Source: an uncultured Flavobacteriales bacterium (GTDB lineage Bacteria; Bacteroidota; Bacteroidia; Flavobacteriales_D; Crocinitomicaceae). Taken from it: a stretch of DNA of 64,000 bases. The position numbers and the translations under genes are program-made. Numbering within the stretch: the first letter of the stretch is position 1; every line of letters starts with the position of its first letter. The stretch spans positions 32,672 to 96,671 of the forward strand of contig CAJAII010000007.1 in assembly GCA_903939755.1 (NCBI GenBank), written 5' to 3'. Positions 17,165 to 27,741 of the stretch are shown one piece after another. The notes beneath the pieces were generated by a model. That model searched no databases. It worked only from the letters and a program-made list of their open reading frames with translations, and was not told the DNA's origin.

Positions 17165-20100
17165 TTAGCGAATTAAATGGAAGAAACCGTAATAGGTTGG
17201 ACTTGAATTCTCAGTAAAAATAATTGTGTAAACACCTTCCACTAGTGGTTTTCCGCCAAGATCTTCGCCCTTCCAATTGTTTTGATAGTTATCGGATTCA
17301 AAGACTAAATCTCCCCATCTATTTAATATCAGAAGCTTTGAATTTGGTTTAAGACCATCAATCGTGAAAAAATCATTTGAGCCATCGCTATTTGGTGTAA
17401 AAACATTCGGAACGGTGAATTCGTCGTAGACAACAATATTTTGTGTAATTGTATCTGCACAACCTTGGTTGTTACTCACTATTAATTGAACTGGATACGT
17501 TCCTTCTAAAGAAAAGGAATAGGGGATAGGTGAGTTGTTAAATGGCTGTCCACTGATTAACCAGTTTTCAATGGTCCAATTTCCTGACGATGTATTTGTA
17601 AAGGTGATTACTTCATTTAAGTCTGGGTCTATTGGTGTAAAGGAAAAATTGGCAATTGGGTAGGTAGGGGGCGTTAAAATAATATTGGAAAGTGTATCCG
17701 AGCAATTGGAAGTTAAATCCAATACGACGAGGGTATAATTGCCAGCTGATAAATTGGAAATATCCAAGGTGTTTTGATTGGTATTACTCCATGTGTATGA
17801 GAAATTACCTGTGCCGTTGCTAACCTGAATTCCACTTATACTTCCTAATTGTAGACAAGTCGGTTGAATCAAATTGAGTAATGTAGCATCAATTAATGGG
17901 GCTGTGTATCCTGTAATATTGAGCGATATACTATCCGAACAATTATTTTGATTGGTAACAATTAAAACATAAGTCCCCTCAATAAGATTTGGGTTGTCTA
18001 AAGTGGTAGTTCCATTTGACCAAAGGTAAGTGTTTGCAGTACCGCTTACGCTCAATCCACTAATTCCACCAAGCGTTCCGTCACATTGTACCATAGCTAA
18101 ATTCAGTCCATTTGTACCGATCGAAGGGCCGCCATTTGTAGAAATAAGCAAGGGACCAAGGCTATCCGAACAGCCAAATACATCGGTCACATACAAGGTA
18201 TAAGTTCCTCCTGATAAATTAACGATGTCCAAGCTTGCTTGAGCGGTGTTATTCCAAGTAATTACATAAGGAAGGGTTCCTCCGCTTACTGTAATTCCAG
18301 TTATTGAACCGTTATTTTGATTGCAATCATCTGGTGTTAATACGGCGGTATTGGCAATGGTCGGTGGACTTGTATTATTAACAGTAACTGGCCCAAATTG
18401 TGCGGAACAGCCATTTGTATCTGTCACAGTAAGCGTATAGTTTCCTGCTGATAGATTTGTTAGATTATTGGTGGTAATTCCTGAAGGATTCCATGCGTAG
18501 TTAAGACCAACACCATTTGCTGTAAGGCCTGAGATGGAACCATTACCCTGAAAACAATTTTCGTCTGTTACTTGTAATTGAGTTCCGTTTATCGTTGGTC
18601 CACTAATAAAAGGAACGGTGAATGGCCCAGCTGTTGCTACACAACCATTTCCATCGGTAACGGTTAATGTGTAATTTCCGGCTACTAAATTACTAGGATT
18701 GATGGAAGAGCTCGCTGTTCCTGTCCAACTATAACTTAAATTGGTCCCTTGTGCAGTTAACCCGTTGATACTACCAAATGTTCCATTACAAGACTGGGAA
18801 ATTATGCTAATTCCTACTGCATTGACTATTGGTCCTGCAGTTCCCAAAATTGTGTATGCGGTACTTGAACTAGCGCAGCCAAGTGCATCTGTTACGGTAA
18901 GTGTATAAAGCCCTGGAATAAGATTAGAAATCGATGCAGTTGGTGAAATAACGCCATTCCATGAATAAACATAGGGTTGTGTCCCACCTGTAGCGCCCAG
19001 CCCTGAAATTGAGCCAGCACTTATGCAAGTTGAATTCGTTACAATTGCCACTCCGTTAATCGTTGGAGGTGTACTTACAAATACTGTTACGGGCTTTCTA
19101 AAACTTCCTGGACAAATTCCAATCCAGTAAGTGGTAGTGGCATTAACAACTGGTGTTGTATATGAATTTCCTGTCGCAACTACCGTATTTCCAAATGCGC
19201 TTGTATACCACGTTAATAATCCGGGAGGAGGATTGCCGATTGTTGAAGCTGTTAATGTTACGGATCCACCCGCACAAATGGTATCATTTGCAGCAATGAT
19301 GTCAAAAAAGGACGAATTGGTGGTAGTCGTTCCAGCGCCCCCTGCAGTTGCACCATTAGGAGGAAAATTAGTTACATGTGCAGAGTTTGTGGTACCATTC
19401 GTTCCACCTATGACACTTTGAGTAGCTGTTCCAGCTGTAATGGAAATAAGTCCACCACCACCACCACCACCGGGGCCATCTGCCTCCATTGTTGGATTAG
19501 AAGCAAATAAACCAACCGATAACACTTGTGTGCCGCCAGCGCCCCCTTTGCTATCAAGCATTAAAGAAGGAGGTAGCGTTCCAGCATTTGAAATATAAAT
19601 GGTTCCGCCGCCACCTGCGCCACCTGCTGCATCGTTACCGTATTTTATAGCAGAGGTTTGCGGTGCAGTTAATCCAGCGAAATTGGCATTTTGACCAGCT
19701 GCCCCACTTGCTTCAATTGTTCCCGGTCCACTTACGGTACCATATACTTTTATAAAAGCGATTCCCCCACCGCGACCACCGTTTCCACCTTGACTATTGT
19801 TTTGGTCGCCTGCCCCACCGCCACCGCCAGCAAAGATGCGTGTTGCGTCTAATGCTAAAGGATGTCCACCTAATCCACCTTCTTTTCTACGATAATCTCC
19901 TCCCCAAGCTGTATTGTTTGGCCCAATAGTCAATTCATTTTGATCAATGGTGGATCCGGAATAACCGCCTCTTCCTCCGCCTGAACTAAACGATCCGCCG
20001 AATCCTGCGCCCTCGAGATTCCAAGCGGTATTATAAATTGGATTTGGCACTCCTTTTCCGGTATACGTACCAGTTGCCACATTAGAGCCACCTCCACCAC

Positions 20101-20971
20101 CAGCGTTGTGATTTCCTCCGCCTCCTCCGCCATTAGCGGGAGCAGATTTACAATACCTGGAGTATATAGCATCGTATTCTACATAGAATCCGGCAATTCC
20201 TTCTCCTTTTTCAGCGCCTTGGGTTGAAACATGCGAAGCGCAAAAACCAATATTGTTAACACTTCCTGGAGGAGCTCCCAAGGTAAAATCTTCCGTTTGT
20301 CCACCGCGGAATCCAGCGCCCGTGGCAGATATTTTACTTGCTGTATTAAATACAAGGTTTCCATTAATTTCCAACGCGACGATTCCACCTGAATTACCGT
20401 TCCACAAAGACGGAACAATCGAAGCATTCGCATTTAATGTCAGGTTGGCATACCTGGGAATGCGAACTATTTGTACATGTCCGCTGGCCGTGTACGAATT
20501 CACCAAAGGACACATCAGATTAATAGTATTTGCACCTGAAACTGATTTTACTTCTGCTAATTCAAATTTTCCTGCATTATTATATGCGGCAATCTCCCCC
20601 CATAAATTTTGGTATTGATTCCAATCATTTAAATGACCAATAGGTGTGGTATATGGCCCCCAAAACATTCCATTGGAAGTCACGTATTCGTTGGCTGCAT
20701 AAGTATCTACATTCATAGTAGCACCTTGCATTTGTATAATTAGTAGTAAATCCCCGGGAGCTAAATTTAAGGTGAAGAATCCTCCGTTTAATGTATTGTT
20801 GAATGCTGAAACGACAGATTGTCCTGCAGTTGCATTTGAAAGTAAATATGAATAGCTGTTTAGCGTGGTATTTGAAGCATTAACGGTATAGTTTCCATCC
20901 TTTGCACGTTGTGAATGAGCATTATAGCTAGATAAAAATAATATTAATGTGGATATTACTATATATTTCAT
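17165..20971 (-). CDS. Large secreted SprB-like adhesin with T9SS type B sorting domain
   Basis: 1268 residues from the ATG at 20971. That start gives a clean signal peptide ([20 protein letters not shown]), and a near-consensus -7 element at 20998-21005 lies between it and the alternative ATG at 21010. Domains: an N-terminal region with Gly-rich blocks (about 270-560), an Ig-like repeat near 575-640, then at least seven SprB-like repeats each carrying a [11 protein letters not shown] strand (about 650-1090), a PKD-like domain (about 1100-1180) and a C-terminal gliding-motility domain starting [16 protein letters not shown]. It should be exported by the type IX system and held at or released from the cell surface, probably as an adhesin. 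Confidence 0.92.
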   Translation of the reverse strand: MKYIVISTLILFLSSYNAHSQRAKDGNYTVNASNTTLNSYSYLLSNATAGQSVVSAFNNTLNGGFFTLNLAPGDLLLIIQMQGATMNVDTYAANEYVTSNGMFWGPYTTPIGHLNDWNQYQNLWGEIAAYNNAGKFELAEVKSVSGANTINLMCPLVNSYTASGHVQIVRIPRYANLTLNANASIVPSLWNGNSGGIVALEINGNLVFNTASKISATGAGFRGGQTEDFTLGAPPGSVNNIGFCASHVSTQGAEKGEGIAGFYVEYDAIYSRYCKSAPANGGGGGGNHNAGGGGGSNVATGTYTGKGVPNPIYNTAWNLEGAGFGGSFSSGGGRGGYSGSTIDQNELTIGPNNTAWGGDYRRKEGGLGGHPLALDATRIFAGGGGGAGDQNNSQGGNGGRGGGIAFIKVYGTVSGPGTIEASGAAGQNANFAGLTAPQTSAIKYGNDAAGGAGGGGTIYISNAGTLPPSLMLDSKGGAGGTQVLSVGLFASNPTMEADGPGGGGGGGLISITAGTATQSVIGGTNGTTNSAHVTNFPPNGATAGGAGTTTTNSSFFDIIAANDTICAGGSVTLTASTIGNPPPGLLTWYTSAFGNTVVATGNSYTTPVVNATTTYWIGICPGSFRKPVTVFVSTPPTINGVAIVTNSTCISAGSISGLGATGGTQPYVYSWNGVISPTASISNLIPGLYTLTVTDALGCASSSTAYTILGTAGPIVNAVGISIISQSCNGTFGSINGLTAQGTNLSYSWTGTASSSINPSNLVAGNYTLTVTDGNGCVATAGPFTVPFISGPTINGTQLQVTDENCFQGNGSISGLTANGVGLNYAWNPSGITTNNLTNLSAGNYTLTVTDTNGCSAQFGPVTVNNTSPPTIANTAVLTPDDCNQNNGSITGITVSGGTLPYVITWNNTAQASLDIVNLSGGTYTLYVTDVFGCSDSLGPLLISTNGGPSIGTNGLNLAMVQCDGTLGGISGLSVSGTANTYLWSNGTTTLDNPNLIEGTYVLIVTNQNNCSDSISLNITGYTAPLIDATLLNLIQPTCLQLGSISGIQVSNGTGNFSYTWSNTNQNTLDISNLSAGNYTLVVLDLTSNCSDTLSNIILTPPTYPIANFSFTPIDPDLNEVITFTNTSSGNWTIENWLISGQPFNNSPIPYSFSLEGTYPVQLIVSNNQGCADTITQNIVVYDEFTVPNVFTPNSDGSNDFFTIDGLKPNSKLLILNRWGDLVFESDNYQNNWKGEDLGGKPLVEGVYTIIFTENSSPTYYGFFHLIR

Positions 20972-20997
20972 GTATGAATTTGAGTTTTTAGGACGTA

Positions 20998-21005
20998 TAA
21001 AGATA
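20998..21005 (-). promoter_or_regulatory. Near-consensus -7 element (TATCTTTA) for the adhesin gene
   Basis: Seven of eight bases match TAnnTTTG on the minus strand, 26 bp before the start at 20971. It lies downstream of the alternative start at 21010, supporting the shorter frame. Confidence 0.4.
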
Positions 21006-21052
21006 GTCATTCGTTGTCAATCGATTAAATAAAAATGGTGTATCTAATAAAA

Positions 21053-21829
21053 TCATTTACTTAACCCATTTTGGCATCTCGCCATTCCGATCATGATTTT
21101 TTGATCGAGCATATCTTTTGCTTTTTCTACAATTTCTTTTCGGTTAGGCCGTGCATGTTCCAAATGAAATTGAATGGCTTTAAAGCGCATGGAATAAGGT
21201 AGTATTCCTAATTTAACGGCTCTCCATTCGATATCGACATCTTCTCCGTAACCGGGATTTTGATAGTCTTCATCAAAGCCATTTAAGGCGATTAAATCCA
21301 ATTTGTGCCACCCCATGTTACAGCCTAGAAGCTTTGGTTTTGATAATAAGGATTGAGGAAAACAAGGTGCGTATAGTAGCTCCTCAATACGTTTTGTTTT
21401 ATTTTTTATGAAATGGAATAAATTGGCTTTTTGTATGCTATTACTTCGTAGTAAGCTCGCTGTTTTGCTATCTACATCCAAACGGCGGCCAGCACAACAT
21501 CTTCCTTTGACGATACATCGTTCATAATTCCGAATGAAATGCTTGTGCAACATGCAATCGCCATCTATAAATACGATTTTATCGAAACTTGTTTGTTGAA
21601 TCGATTTGTTTAATATTTCATTTTTCCGAAATCCCAGGTCTTCTTGTTGAACCACTTTTATTTGTAAGGCAGATTGGTATTTTTGAATTAGGGAATGAAT
21701 GGTAACATCATTGCTATCATGTGCGATAATAATTTCGAAATTTTTATGACTTTGAAGCACCAATGAATTTAACACGCATTGTAAAGCTGGGTAATCGTTA
21801 TAAACTGAAATAATTAAAGAAAGTTCCAT
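21053..21829 (-). CDS. Glycosyltransferase family 2 (GT-A)
   Basis: 258 residues from the ATG at 21829, 7 bp beyond the upstream stop; the longer frame would run back into the neighbouring gene. The GT2 N-terminus ELSLIISVYNDYPAL leads into IIAHDSND and the metal-binding region IVFIDGDCMLHKHFI (DxD-like). Later segments GCNMGWHKLDLIALNGFDE and GYGEDVDIEWRA form the acceptor/catalytic region with GEDVD resembling the ED motif. It probably transfers a sugar in cell-surface glycan assembly; substrate unknown. It follows the YkgJ-like gene in what looks like a two-gene unit. Confidence 0.85.
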   Translation of the reverse strand: MELSLIISVYNDYPALQCVLNSLVLQSHKNFEIIIAHDSNDVTIHSLIQKYQSALQIKVVQQEDLGFRKNEILNKSIQQTSFDKIVFIDGDCMLHKHFIRNYERCIVKGRCCAGRRLDVDSKTASLLRSNSIQKANLFHFIKNKTKRIEELLYAPCFPQSLLSKPKLLGCNMGWHKLDLIALNGFDEDYQNPGYGEDVDIEWRAVKLGILPYSMRFKAIQFHLEHARPNRKEIVEKAKDMLDQKIMIGMARCQNGLSK

Positions 21830-21836
21830 ATTGATA

Positions 21837-22319
21837 TTACTTAACCGAACAAAGTTTTTCGACAATTGCTGCAACTGCCGGACAAATTTGCGTATTAGCC
21901 GCTGTTAATTCTAATATTTGATACATGTTTTTTCGATTGGTGTGTGGATATTCTCTACAAGCTAAGGGCCTATATTCATATATGCTACACGTATTATCCG
22001 CTTCAAGAAAGGCACAAGGCGATGTTTTTAAAACTAAGTCGCTATCCTCATCCATTCTTAAATAGTTGTCTATAAATTGACTTTCTTTTAACCTCAAGTG
22101 TTTGGCAATTCTTTTCACATCAGTGTCTCGAAAAATAGGACTGGTCGTTTTACAACAATTAGCACAATTAAGGCAATCTCTATTCTTAAATTCAGCTTCA
22201 TGCGCAACTCTAAAAACATCATCCAGGCGTTTGACACTTTTTAATTTTAGGGTCGCTTTTTTAATCGCCTGTTTATCTTTTATTGCTTTTTCCAGCAAAA
22301 GTTGATCATCTAATTTCAT
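21837..22319 (-). CDS. YkgJ family cysteine-cluster protein
   Basis: 160 residues from the ATG at 22319; the frame opens three codons earlier at a TTG, but the ATG is preferred. Cysteines occur as CLNCANCC (about 49-56), then single Cys in SPCAFLE, NTCSIYEYRPLACREYP and a last one in TQICPA, the pattern of the YkgJ/UPF0153 zinc- or iron-sulfur-binding family. Molecular function is not established for the family. It is divergent from the oxidoreductase at 22390 and is followed closely by the GT2 gene. Confidence 0.85.
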   Translation of the reverse strand: MKLDDQLLLEKAIKDKQAIKKATLKLKSVKRLDDVFRVAHEAEFKNRDCLNCANCCKTTSPIFRDTDVKRIAKHLRLKESQFIDNYLRMDEDSDLVLKTSPCAFLEADNTCSIYEYRPLACREYPHTNRKNMYQILELTAANTQICPAVAAIVEKLCSVK

Positions 22320-22389
22320 TGGTACCAATTCAAAAAATCAATTTAAAATCCTATAACAATCATTATATTTACGCGAATTTAGTGAAAGA

Positions 22390-23880
22390 ATGGAAGAATT
22401 TGATCTTATTGTAATTGGAGGTGGACCTGCCGGGTATGCCGCCGCAATGCGAGGAATTGATTTTGGCAAGCGAATTTGTCTGATTGAAAAAGATAAAGTA
22501 GGAGGGGCAGGCGTCTATAATGGCGCTCTTTCCTCTAAAACATTGTGGGAATTATCTTGCCGCGTAGCAGATATTAACGACATGATCGTCGCTAAAGGAA
22601 GGTCTAGGTTTGAATTGAAATGGGAGGAGGCTAGGCAAATTCTTGCTGAGGCAATCTTTGAGCGAAAATTCCAATATTCTGCGCATATTAAGTTAATGCA
22701 GACTGAGTCCATGAATAATTTACTGCATTATGAAAAAGGACATGCCATGCTTATGGATGAGCATCGTGTTAAAATAAATCATGAAGGCGAAGAGAAAATA
22801 ATTTTTGGACACAATATCATTCTTGCTACCGGAAGTCGGCCGCGTGCGCTGCCAAATATTGAAGTAGATGGTAAGGTAATTATGACCAGTGATGGCATAG
22901 ATTCCATATCAGACTATCCTAAAAGTATGGTTATTGTTGGTGCTGGGGTAATTGGATGTGAATACGCAACCATATTTTCAAATTTCGGAAAAACAAAGGT
23001 TCATATAATTGATCGTCAAGAAAGAATTTTGCCTTTCGAAGATGAGGATATTGCTAAATTAGTTTCTAAAAACCTAAGTAAAAATGGTGTGGTACTTCAT
23101 TCCAATGCTCAATTAGAACGATTAGAAAGAATAGGCGATGAAGTAGAATATGAATTGTCATATCCTGATGGTTCGCGTGAAGTAATAAGGGTTGAAAAAG
23201 CGCTTTTATCGGTAGGAAGACAGCCAAATATTGAAGGAATTGGCCTTGAAAATGCTGGTGTCACGCTTTCAAAACGAGGGGTGCATATTGGAGATGATGA
23301 TACACGGACAAATATTCCTCATATCTACGCTATTGGAGATGTTTCTGGAAGAATTGCTTTGGTAAATGTGGGTGAAATTGAAGGAAGGCATGCCGTTGAA
23401 AAGGCATTTGGTGAAACACCGGATAAACTCAATTACGATAATATCTGTACGATCATGTTTCTTGCCCCAGAGGTAGCATCCGTTGGATTAAACGAACAAC
23501 AATGCGTGGAGAAAAATATTCCTGTGAAGGTTGTGAAAATTGATTACTCGTTGATTTCAAGAGCAATTGCCATGCGGAAAACACAAGGTTTTTTCAAGAT
23601 AATAGTGACAAATGATAGTGAAATGCGCATCTTGGGTATGCGCGTGGTTGGTGCACATGCCTCAACGGCTATTCAAGCAATAGGCTTATTAATTAAACTC
23701 AACTTGCCGATTGAAGTCTTGGCAGAATTAGTGCATCCGCATCCTTCGATTGTGGAAGGAATTCAAGAATGTGTTCGCATGCTCTTAAATAAGTCAATTT
23801 TTAAATCATCTGTTTTCAAAGATAAATTAGCTTGTTATTCCTTAGTTAATGGTGTGAAAACGCCGTTGGATAGAATGTAA
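22390..23880 (+). CDS. FAD/NAD-dependent oxidoreductase, SthA/Lpd-like without redox cysteines
   Basis: 496 residues. FAD-binding GGGPAGYAA is at 10-18, the NAD-binding segment VIVGAGVIGCEYA near 182-194, and the FAD ribityl segment TNIPHIYAIGDVSG near 307-320. The C-terminal dimerisation domain ends with HPHPSIVEG (about 456-464). At the usual redox disulfide (CxxxxC in GGTCLNVGCIPSK) it reads GGAGVYNGALSSK, so both cysteines are replaced (Gly41, Ala46). It therefore cannot act as a standard dihydrolipoamide dehydrogenase; a soluble transhydrogenase-like or diaphorase role fits better. A near-consensus TATATTTA lies at 22364-22371. Confidence 0.85.
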   Translation: MEEFDLIVIGGGPAGYAAAMRGIDFGKRICLIEKDKVGGAGVYNGALSSKTLWELSCRVADINDMIVAKGRSRFELKWEEARQILAEAIFERKFQYSAHIKLMQTESMNNLLHYEKGHAMLMDEHRVKINHEGEEKIIFGHNIILATGSRPRALPNIEVDGKVIMTSDGIDSISDYPKSMVIVGAGVIGCEYATIFSNFGKTKVHIIDRQERILPFEDEDIAKLVSKNLSKNGVVLHSNAQLERLERIGDEVEYELSYPDGSREVIRVEKALLSVGRQPNIEGIGLENAGVTLSKRGVHIGDDDTRTNIPHIYAIGDVSGRIALVNVGEIEGRHAVEKAFGETPDKLNYDNICTIMFLAPEVASVGLNEQQCVEKNIPVKVVKIDYSLISRAIAMRKTQGFFKIIVTNDSEMRILGMRVVGAHASTAIQAIGLLIKLNLPIEVLAELVHPHPSIVEGIQECVRMLLNKSIFKSSVFKDKLACYSLVNGVKTPLDRM

Positions 23881-23900
23881 TTCACTCGTACTACTCTTTA

Positions 23901-24206
23901 TTAAATCGAAGTTTTTTTCAAATACTTTCTTTCTATCACAAAAGTAGCAAAGGGTATTAGGGAAGCGAATAGTATAATTCCTAAATTTATTAAGCTCCAT
24001 TTCTGCGACTTTTTTAATAAGATCGCTAGAATAATGTATCCAATAAATAATACGCCATGCGACATGCCAATTGGGTATAACAACGATTTATAAAGAACTA
24101 AATCTGAGGGTTTAACAAATAACATATTAGCTAATAGCGCTATGTACGATATTCCTTCCGAAATAGCGGTCCATCTAAATACATTCAGGGCAGTGTTACT
24201 GTTCAT
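23901..24206 (-). CDS. DUF3817 small membrane protein
   Basis: 101 residues with three predicted membrane helices (about 12-32, 40-65, 70-95). Short proteins with SEGISYIALL near residue 16 and a conserved PIGMSHGVLF (about 46-55) belong to DUF3817, whose function is unknown. The start overlaps the uvrB stop by 4 bases, so translation is probably coupled to uvrB. Confidence 0.85.
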   Translation of the reverse strand: MNSNTALNVFRWTAISEGISYIALLANMLFVKPSDLVLYKSLLYPIGMSHGVLFIGYIILAILLKKSQKWSLINLGIILFASLIPFATFVIERKYLKKTSI

Positions 24207-26227
24207 GGTTTTTCTTTTAGTTTTTCTAATTCAAATAATTGATCTCTGAAGTGTGCTGCTTCAATAAAATCCAAGGATTTTGCTGCTTTTTCCATTTGTT
24301 TACGCAGGTTTTTAAGCACATCTTTTAATTGCTCTTGGTTCCCATAAAAACTTTTTTGTTCCGCCGCTTCGGACTGAATTTGTTTTATTTCTTGGGATAG
24401 CACCGTCATTTCCTTCTCAATTTCTAGTTTTTTCTTCGATTCTAAACTTATTTCAATTGATTTATTCAATGCTGTTGGAATTTGACCATGTTCCAGGTTA
24501 TACTCAATTTGCATCGTTCTTCTGCGTGCCGTTTCATCGATAGTCCGTTGCATGGAATGGGTGATTTTGTCGGCATACATAATTACTTTTCCGTTGACAT
24601 TTCTAGCTGCTCTACCAACAGTTTGAACCAAGGATCTTTCGTTCCTCAAGAATCCTTCTTTGTCCGCATCTAAAATCGCTACGAGTGAAACTTCTGGTAA
24701 ATCGAGTCCTTCTCTTAAAAGATTAACTCCTATTAATACGTCAAAAACACCTATTCTTAATTGACGTAAAATTTCTACTCGATCGATGGTGGTTACTTCG
24801 CTATGGATATAGCGACACTTAATACCAAGTTTATCAAAGTATTTCTGAAGTTCTTCCGCCATTCTTTTCGTTAGCGTAGTGACCAAGGTCCTTTCACCTG
24901 CTGTGATTCTTTCTTGGATGGCCTCCATTAAATTATCGATTTGATGTTTGCTCGGTCTTACTTCTATGAGTGGATCTAAAAGTCCTGTGGGTCGTATTAA
25001 CTGCTCAATGATAACCCCTTCCGATTTTTCCATTTCGTAATCGGCAGGAGTCGCAGATACGTATATTGTTTGATTAAACATTCCTTCAAATTCTTCAAAT
25101 TTTAAAGGTCTATTGTCAATGGCTGCTTGAAGACGAAAACCATAATCGATCAAGTTTATTTTTCGAGCACGATCTCCGCCATACATTCCTTTAACTTGAG
25201 GCAAGGTGACATGACTTTCATCAATAATCATAAGGTAATCAGCTGGAAAATAGTCGAGTAAGCAGAAGGGCCGCTCACCTGATTTTCGTTGGTCGAAGTA
25301 GCGAGAATAATTTTCAATTCCTGAACAATATCCGAGTTCTCGAATCATTTCAAGGTCATAACTAACTCGATCTTCCAATCGCTTAGATTCTTCTATTTTA
25401 CCAGCAAGTCTAAAATTTTCAACTTGGACAACTAAATCATCTTGAATTTGATGAATGGCTTGTTGCGTGTTTGCCGGACTTGATACGAATAGATTAGCGG
25501 CAAAGAGTTGGATATTTTCAAAGCTTTCAAGTCGTTGGTTTGTTTCAGGATCAATACTTGTGATTTTCTCAATTTCATCCCCAAAAAAATCAATCCGCAA
25601 CGCATGATCGGCATAAGCCAAGAAGATATCTACGGTATCTCCAATCACTCGAAAAGTCCCTCGTTTAAAATCTTCCCCTGCACGAGAATATAAATTTTCC
25701 ACCAGGCGGTGCAAAAACTTATTTCTTGGAATACTATCACCCACTTTTATTTCAATAATACTGTTTCGAAATTCTGTGGGATTTCCAATACCATAGATAC
25801 AGGAAACTGATGCCACTACAATAATATCTCTCCTACCGGATAGTAATGCGGAAGTGGCAGAAAGTCGTAGTTTTTCAATCTCATCATTGATTTGCAAGTC
25901 TTTTTCAATGTACGTATTCGTCACAGGAAGATAGGCTTCTGGTTGGTAGTAATCGTAGTAGGAGACAAAATATTCGACCGAATTTTCTGGGAAAAATTGC
26001 TTGAATTCGCCGTATAATTGGGCGGCTAGCGTTTTGTTGTGCGATAATACCAGTGTTGGCCGGTTCACTTTTTCTATCACATTTGCCACAGTAAATGTTT
26101 TACCACTGCCTGTAACACCTAGTAAAGCTTGATGGCGAATTCCTTGCTCTAATCCCTCTACCAATTGTCGTATGGCTTCCGGTTGATCGCCAGTTGCTTG
26201 GTAGTTAGATACAAGTTCAAATTTCAT
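24203..26227 (-). CDS. uvrB: Excinuclease ABC subunit B
   Basis: 674 residues, full length. The Walker A region LLGVTGSGKTFTVAN is at about 35-49, and the beta-hairpin YDYYQPEAYLP (about 91-101) inserts between DNA strands. The helicase domain carries GVNLLREGLDLPEVSLV (about 500-516), followed by QTVGRAARN. The C-terminal UVR motif (about 630-665) contacts UvrC. UvrB verifies damage loaded by UvrA and recruits UvrC in nucleotide excision repair. UvrA and UvrC are not in the window. A perfect TACATTTG element ends 4 bp before the start codon, so the transcript may have little or no leader. Confidence 0.98.
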   Translation of the reverse strand: MKFELVSNYQATGDQPEAIRQLVEGLEQGIRHQALLGVTGSGKTFTVANVIEKVNRPTLVLSHNKTLAAQLYGEFKQFFPENSVEYFVSYYDYYQPEAYLPVTNTYIEKDLQINDEIEKLRLSATSALLSGRRDIIVVASVSCIYGIGNPTEFRNSIIEIKVGDSIPRNKFLHRLVENLYSRAGEDFKRGTFRVIGDTVDIFLAYADHALRIDFFGDEIEKITSIDPETNQRLESFENIQLFAANLFVSSPANTQQAIHQIQDDLVVQVENFRLAGKIEESKRLEDRVSYDLEMIRELGYCSGIENYSRYFDQRKSGERPFCLLDYFPADYLMIIDESHVTLPQVKGMYGGDRARKINLIDYGFRLQAAIDNRPLKFEEFEGMFNQTIYVSATPADYEMEKSEGVIIEQLIRPTGLLDPLIEVRPSKHQIDNLMEAIQERITAGERTLVTTLTKRMAEELQKYFDKLGIKCRYIHSEVTTIDRVEILRQLRIGVFDVLIGVNLLREGLDLPEVSLVAILDADKEGFLRNERSLVQTVGRAARNVNGKVIMYADKITHSMQRTIDETARRRTMQIEYNLEHGQIPTALNKSIEISLESKKKLEIEKEMTVLSQEIKQIQSEAAEQKSFYGNQEQLKDVLKNLRKQMEKAAKSLDFIEAAHFRDQLFELEKLKEKP

Positions 26228-26231
26228 TGTA

Positions 26232-26239
26232 CAAATGTA
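26232..26239 (-). promoter_or_regulatory. -7 element (TACATTTG) abutting the uvrB start
   Basis: Perfect TAnnTTTG on the minus strand, 4 bp before the ATG. If used, transcription would begin at about the start codon. Confidence 0.4.
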
Positions 26240-26340
26240 TTAATAAGATTTTAGGGAATTGTTTGAATTCGATAACAAGTCTTATCTGTATAACCACAAG
26301 CAAATCAATTGCCAATGCCAATTCAACCATTTTTGGTTAA

Positions 26341-26371
26341 GAAGAAAGGAGGCGTTACCCCCCCTTTCTTG
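26341..26371 (-). terminator. Hairpin downstream of the 26.4-28.1 kb cluster
   Basis: AAGAAAGG (26342-26349) pairs with CCTTTCTT (26363-26370), extended by GG/CC pairs, just past the lipoprotein stop. No long T-run follows, so termination efficiency is uncertain. Confidence 0.45.
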
Positions 26372-26386
26372 CTGACATTTTCATGG

Positions 26387-26773
26387 TTAAGGAATTACCA
26401 CACAAGTGACAGATTTAGTAGCCATTTTTCCAGAACGGTTCAGATTAACAGTTACCTTAACCTCTAGAATTGAAGTGTCCAGAACGGATACTTCTTGGTG
26501 TTCGTGGAAGGCATATTCTTTTTTCTTGTTTGATGTACTTCCGGTATAAATTAGTTCATTGGTACTAAGATTTGTGAGCGTCAATGTATATCCATGTAGC
26601 TTGGATCCGCCTATAATGGTCCCTTCCATGTGCAGGGTGTCCAAATTAAAAATGGTGTCATTGATTACTGGTTCTTCAATAGTAATAGTTGCATCATTTT
26701 GTTTGTTACATGCACTAATTAAACCTAGTCCAATGGTTAGCGCTACGAATAAATAATAGTTAGTTTTTTTCAT
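26387..26773 (-). CDS. Small lipoprotein of an envelope cluster
   Basis: 128 residues. A signal peptide ending in the lipobox GLISACN (about 16-22) predicts a lipid-anchored protein. The mature part looks like a single beta-sandwich domain with a His-rich HEHQEVSVLD segment (about 89-98), which might bind metal. I do not recognise a named family with confidence; a DUF4625-like fold is possible. It is 11 bp downstream of the barrel protein gene, so the two are probably one unit. Confidence 0.7.
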   Translation of the reverse strand: MKKTNYYLFVALTIGLGLISACNKQNDATITIEEPVINDTIFNLDTLHMEGTIIGGSKLHGYTLTLTNLSTNELIYTGSTSNKKKEYAFHEHQEVSVLDTSILEVKVTVNLNRSGKMATKSVTCVVIP

Positions 26774-26784
26774 GTTCTTTAATT

Positions 26785-27687
26785 TTAATTGGTTTTACTT
26801 TTTTTGATTAAATAGCTTACTGACAACGAAACATTCGAGCCTTGTTTCATGCTGCCGTTGTTAAAATTTTGAAGGATAGGTTGCATTAAATGGCAACTCC
26901 ATAGCCATCGATTGGTCAAATAATTCAAACTTATTTGACTTGAAAAATCGTACCCTTGATTATTATTTACACTCATTGGTACTCCAAGTTCTGCGCTCGG
27001 TTCGAAGAACTCAGCTTTAAGACCTAATCCAACAATCATTCTGCTCATTCCTAGCTTATTATTTCTTATTAAGGTTGAAGCAATGGAGTAGGTGTTTCCA
27101 TACCGGAACCCATTCTTATCGGCTAATTTATAAGTAACGATACCCTCCTGTTGGATGCTAAAATGTCCATTTAATCGCATTGTATGAGTTAGTAAACCAC
27201 TGATGTTCCATGCACCTGTTCCAGGATATAGATTTCGAATCAAACTGGTTGCTGGAGCCATTCGTCCCAAAGGAGTTTTTATCCCAATCCCTGCGGATAG
27301 AAATTGTTTCGTGCTCCCACTGCTATCTTTATGGTGGAGAAAAACATGATTTACAATTAAACTTGGGTCACCTAAGCCTGAAATAACTTCGCGGCCTAGA
27401 TCACGCTTTTGAACCCCAATTTGAAATGGAATGGTAGCAAATAACTGCCATCTAGGAGTAAGTTGCCATCGACCCGTAAGTTCTTGTTGATACACCCGTT
27501 CGTGAGAATGGATGATCCCAGAAAGGTAGCTTCGATAGGTTCTAATGTTACTTTTTATACCGACCATATGAAACTGCGTCGAAGCAAATAAGCCAATGGA
27601 GGCATTACCAGAAACTCCGCCACAAATATCACATGACCTAGATGGAAACGCCCATAAAGCGAGTCCGAAAATCAAGGTGAATTTCAT
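26785..27687 (-). CDS. Outer-membrane barrel-like protein with CDICGG motif
   Basis: 300 residues. A signal peptide (about 1-18) is directly followed by CDICGGVSGN, a dicysteine motif at the mature N-terminus. The rest alternates in the manner of beta-strands (LTGRWQLTPRWQLFATIPF, GDPSLIVNHVF and others), like transporter-type outer-membrane proteins of Bacteroidota. The Cys pair and the His-rich and Cys-rich neighbours suggest metal handling, perhaps copper, but this is inference. Located between the lipoprotein and the CKCYL-type protein genes, all on the minus strand. Confidence 0.65.
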   Translation of the reverse strand: MKFTLIFGLALWAFPSRSCDICGGVSGNASIGLFASTQFHMVGIKSNIRTYRSYLSGIIHSHERVYQQELTGRWQLTPRWQLFATIPFQIGVQKRDLGREVISGLGDPSLIVNHVFLHHKDSSGSTKQFLSAGIGIKTPLGRMAPATSLIRNLYPGTGAWNISGLLTHTMRLNGHFSIQQEGIVTYKLADKNGFRYGNTYSIASTLIRNNKLGMSRMIVGLGLKAEFFEPSAELGVPMSVNNNQGYDFSSQISLNYLTNRWLWSCHLMQPILQNFNNGSMKQGSNVSLSVSYLIKKSKTN

Positions 27688-27741
27688 GTATGAATGCGTT
27701 AAGATTAAAAAAAAAATATATATAGGATTTCTTTTTAATTC

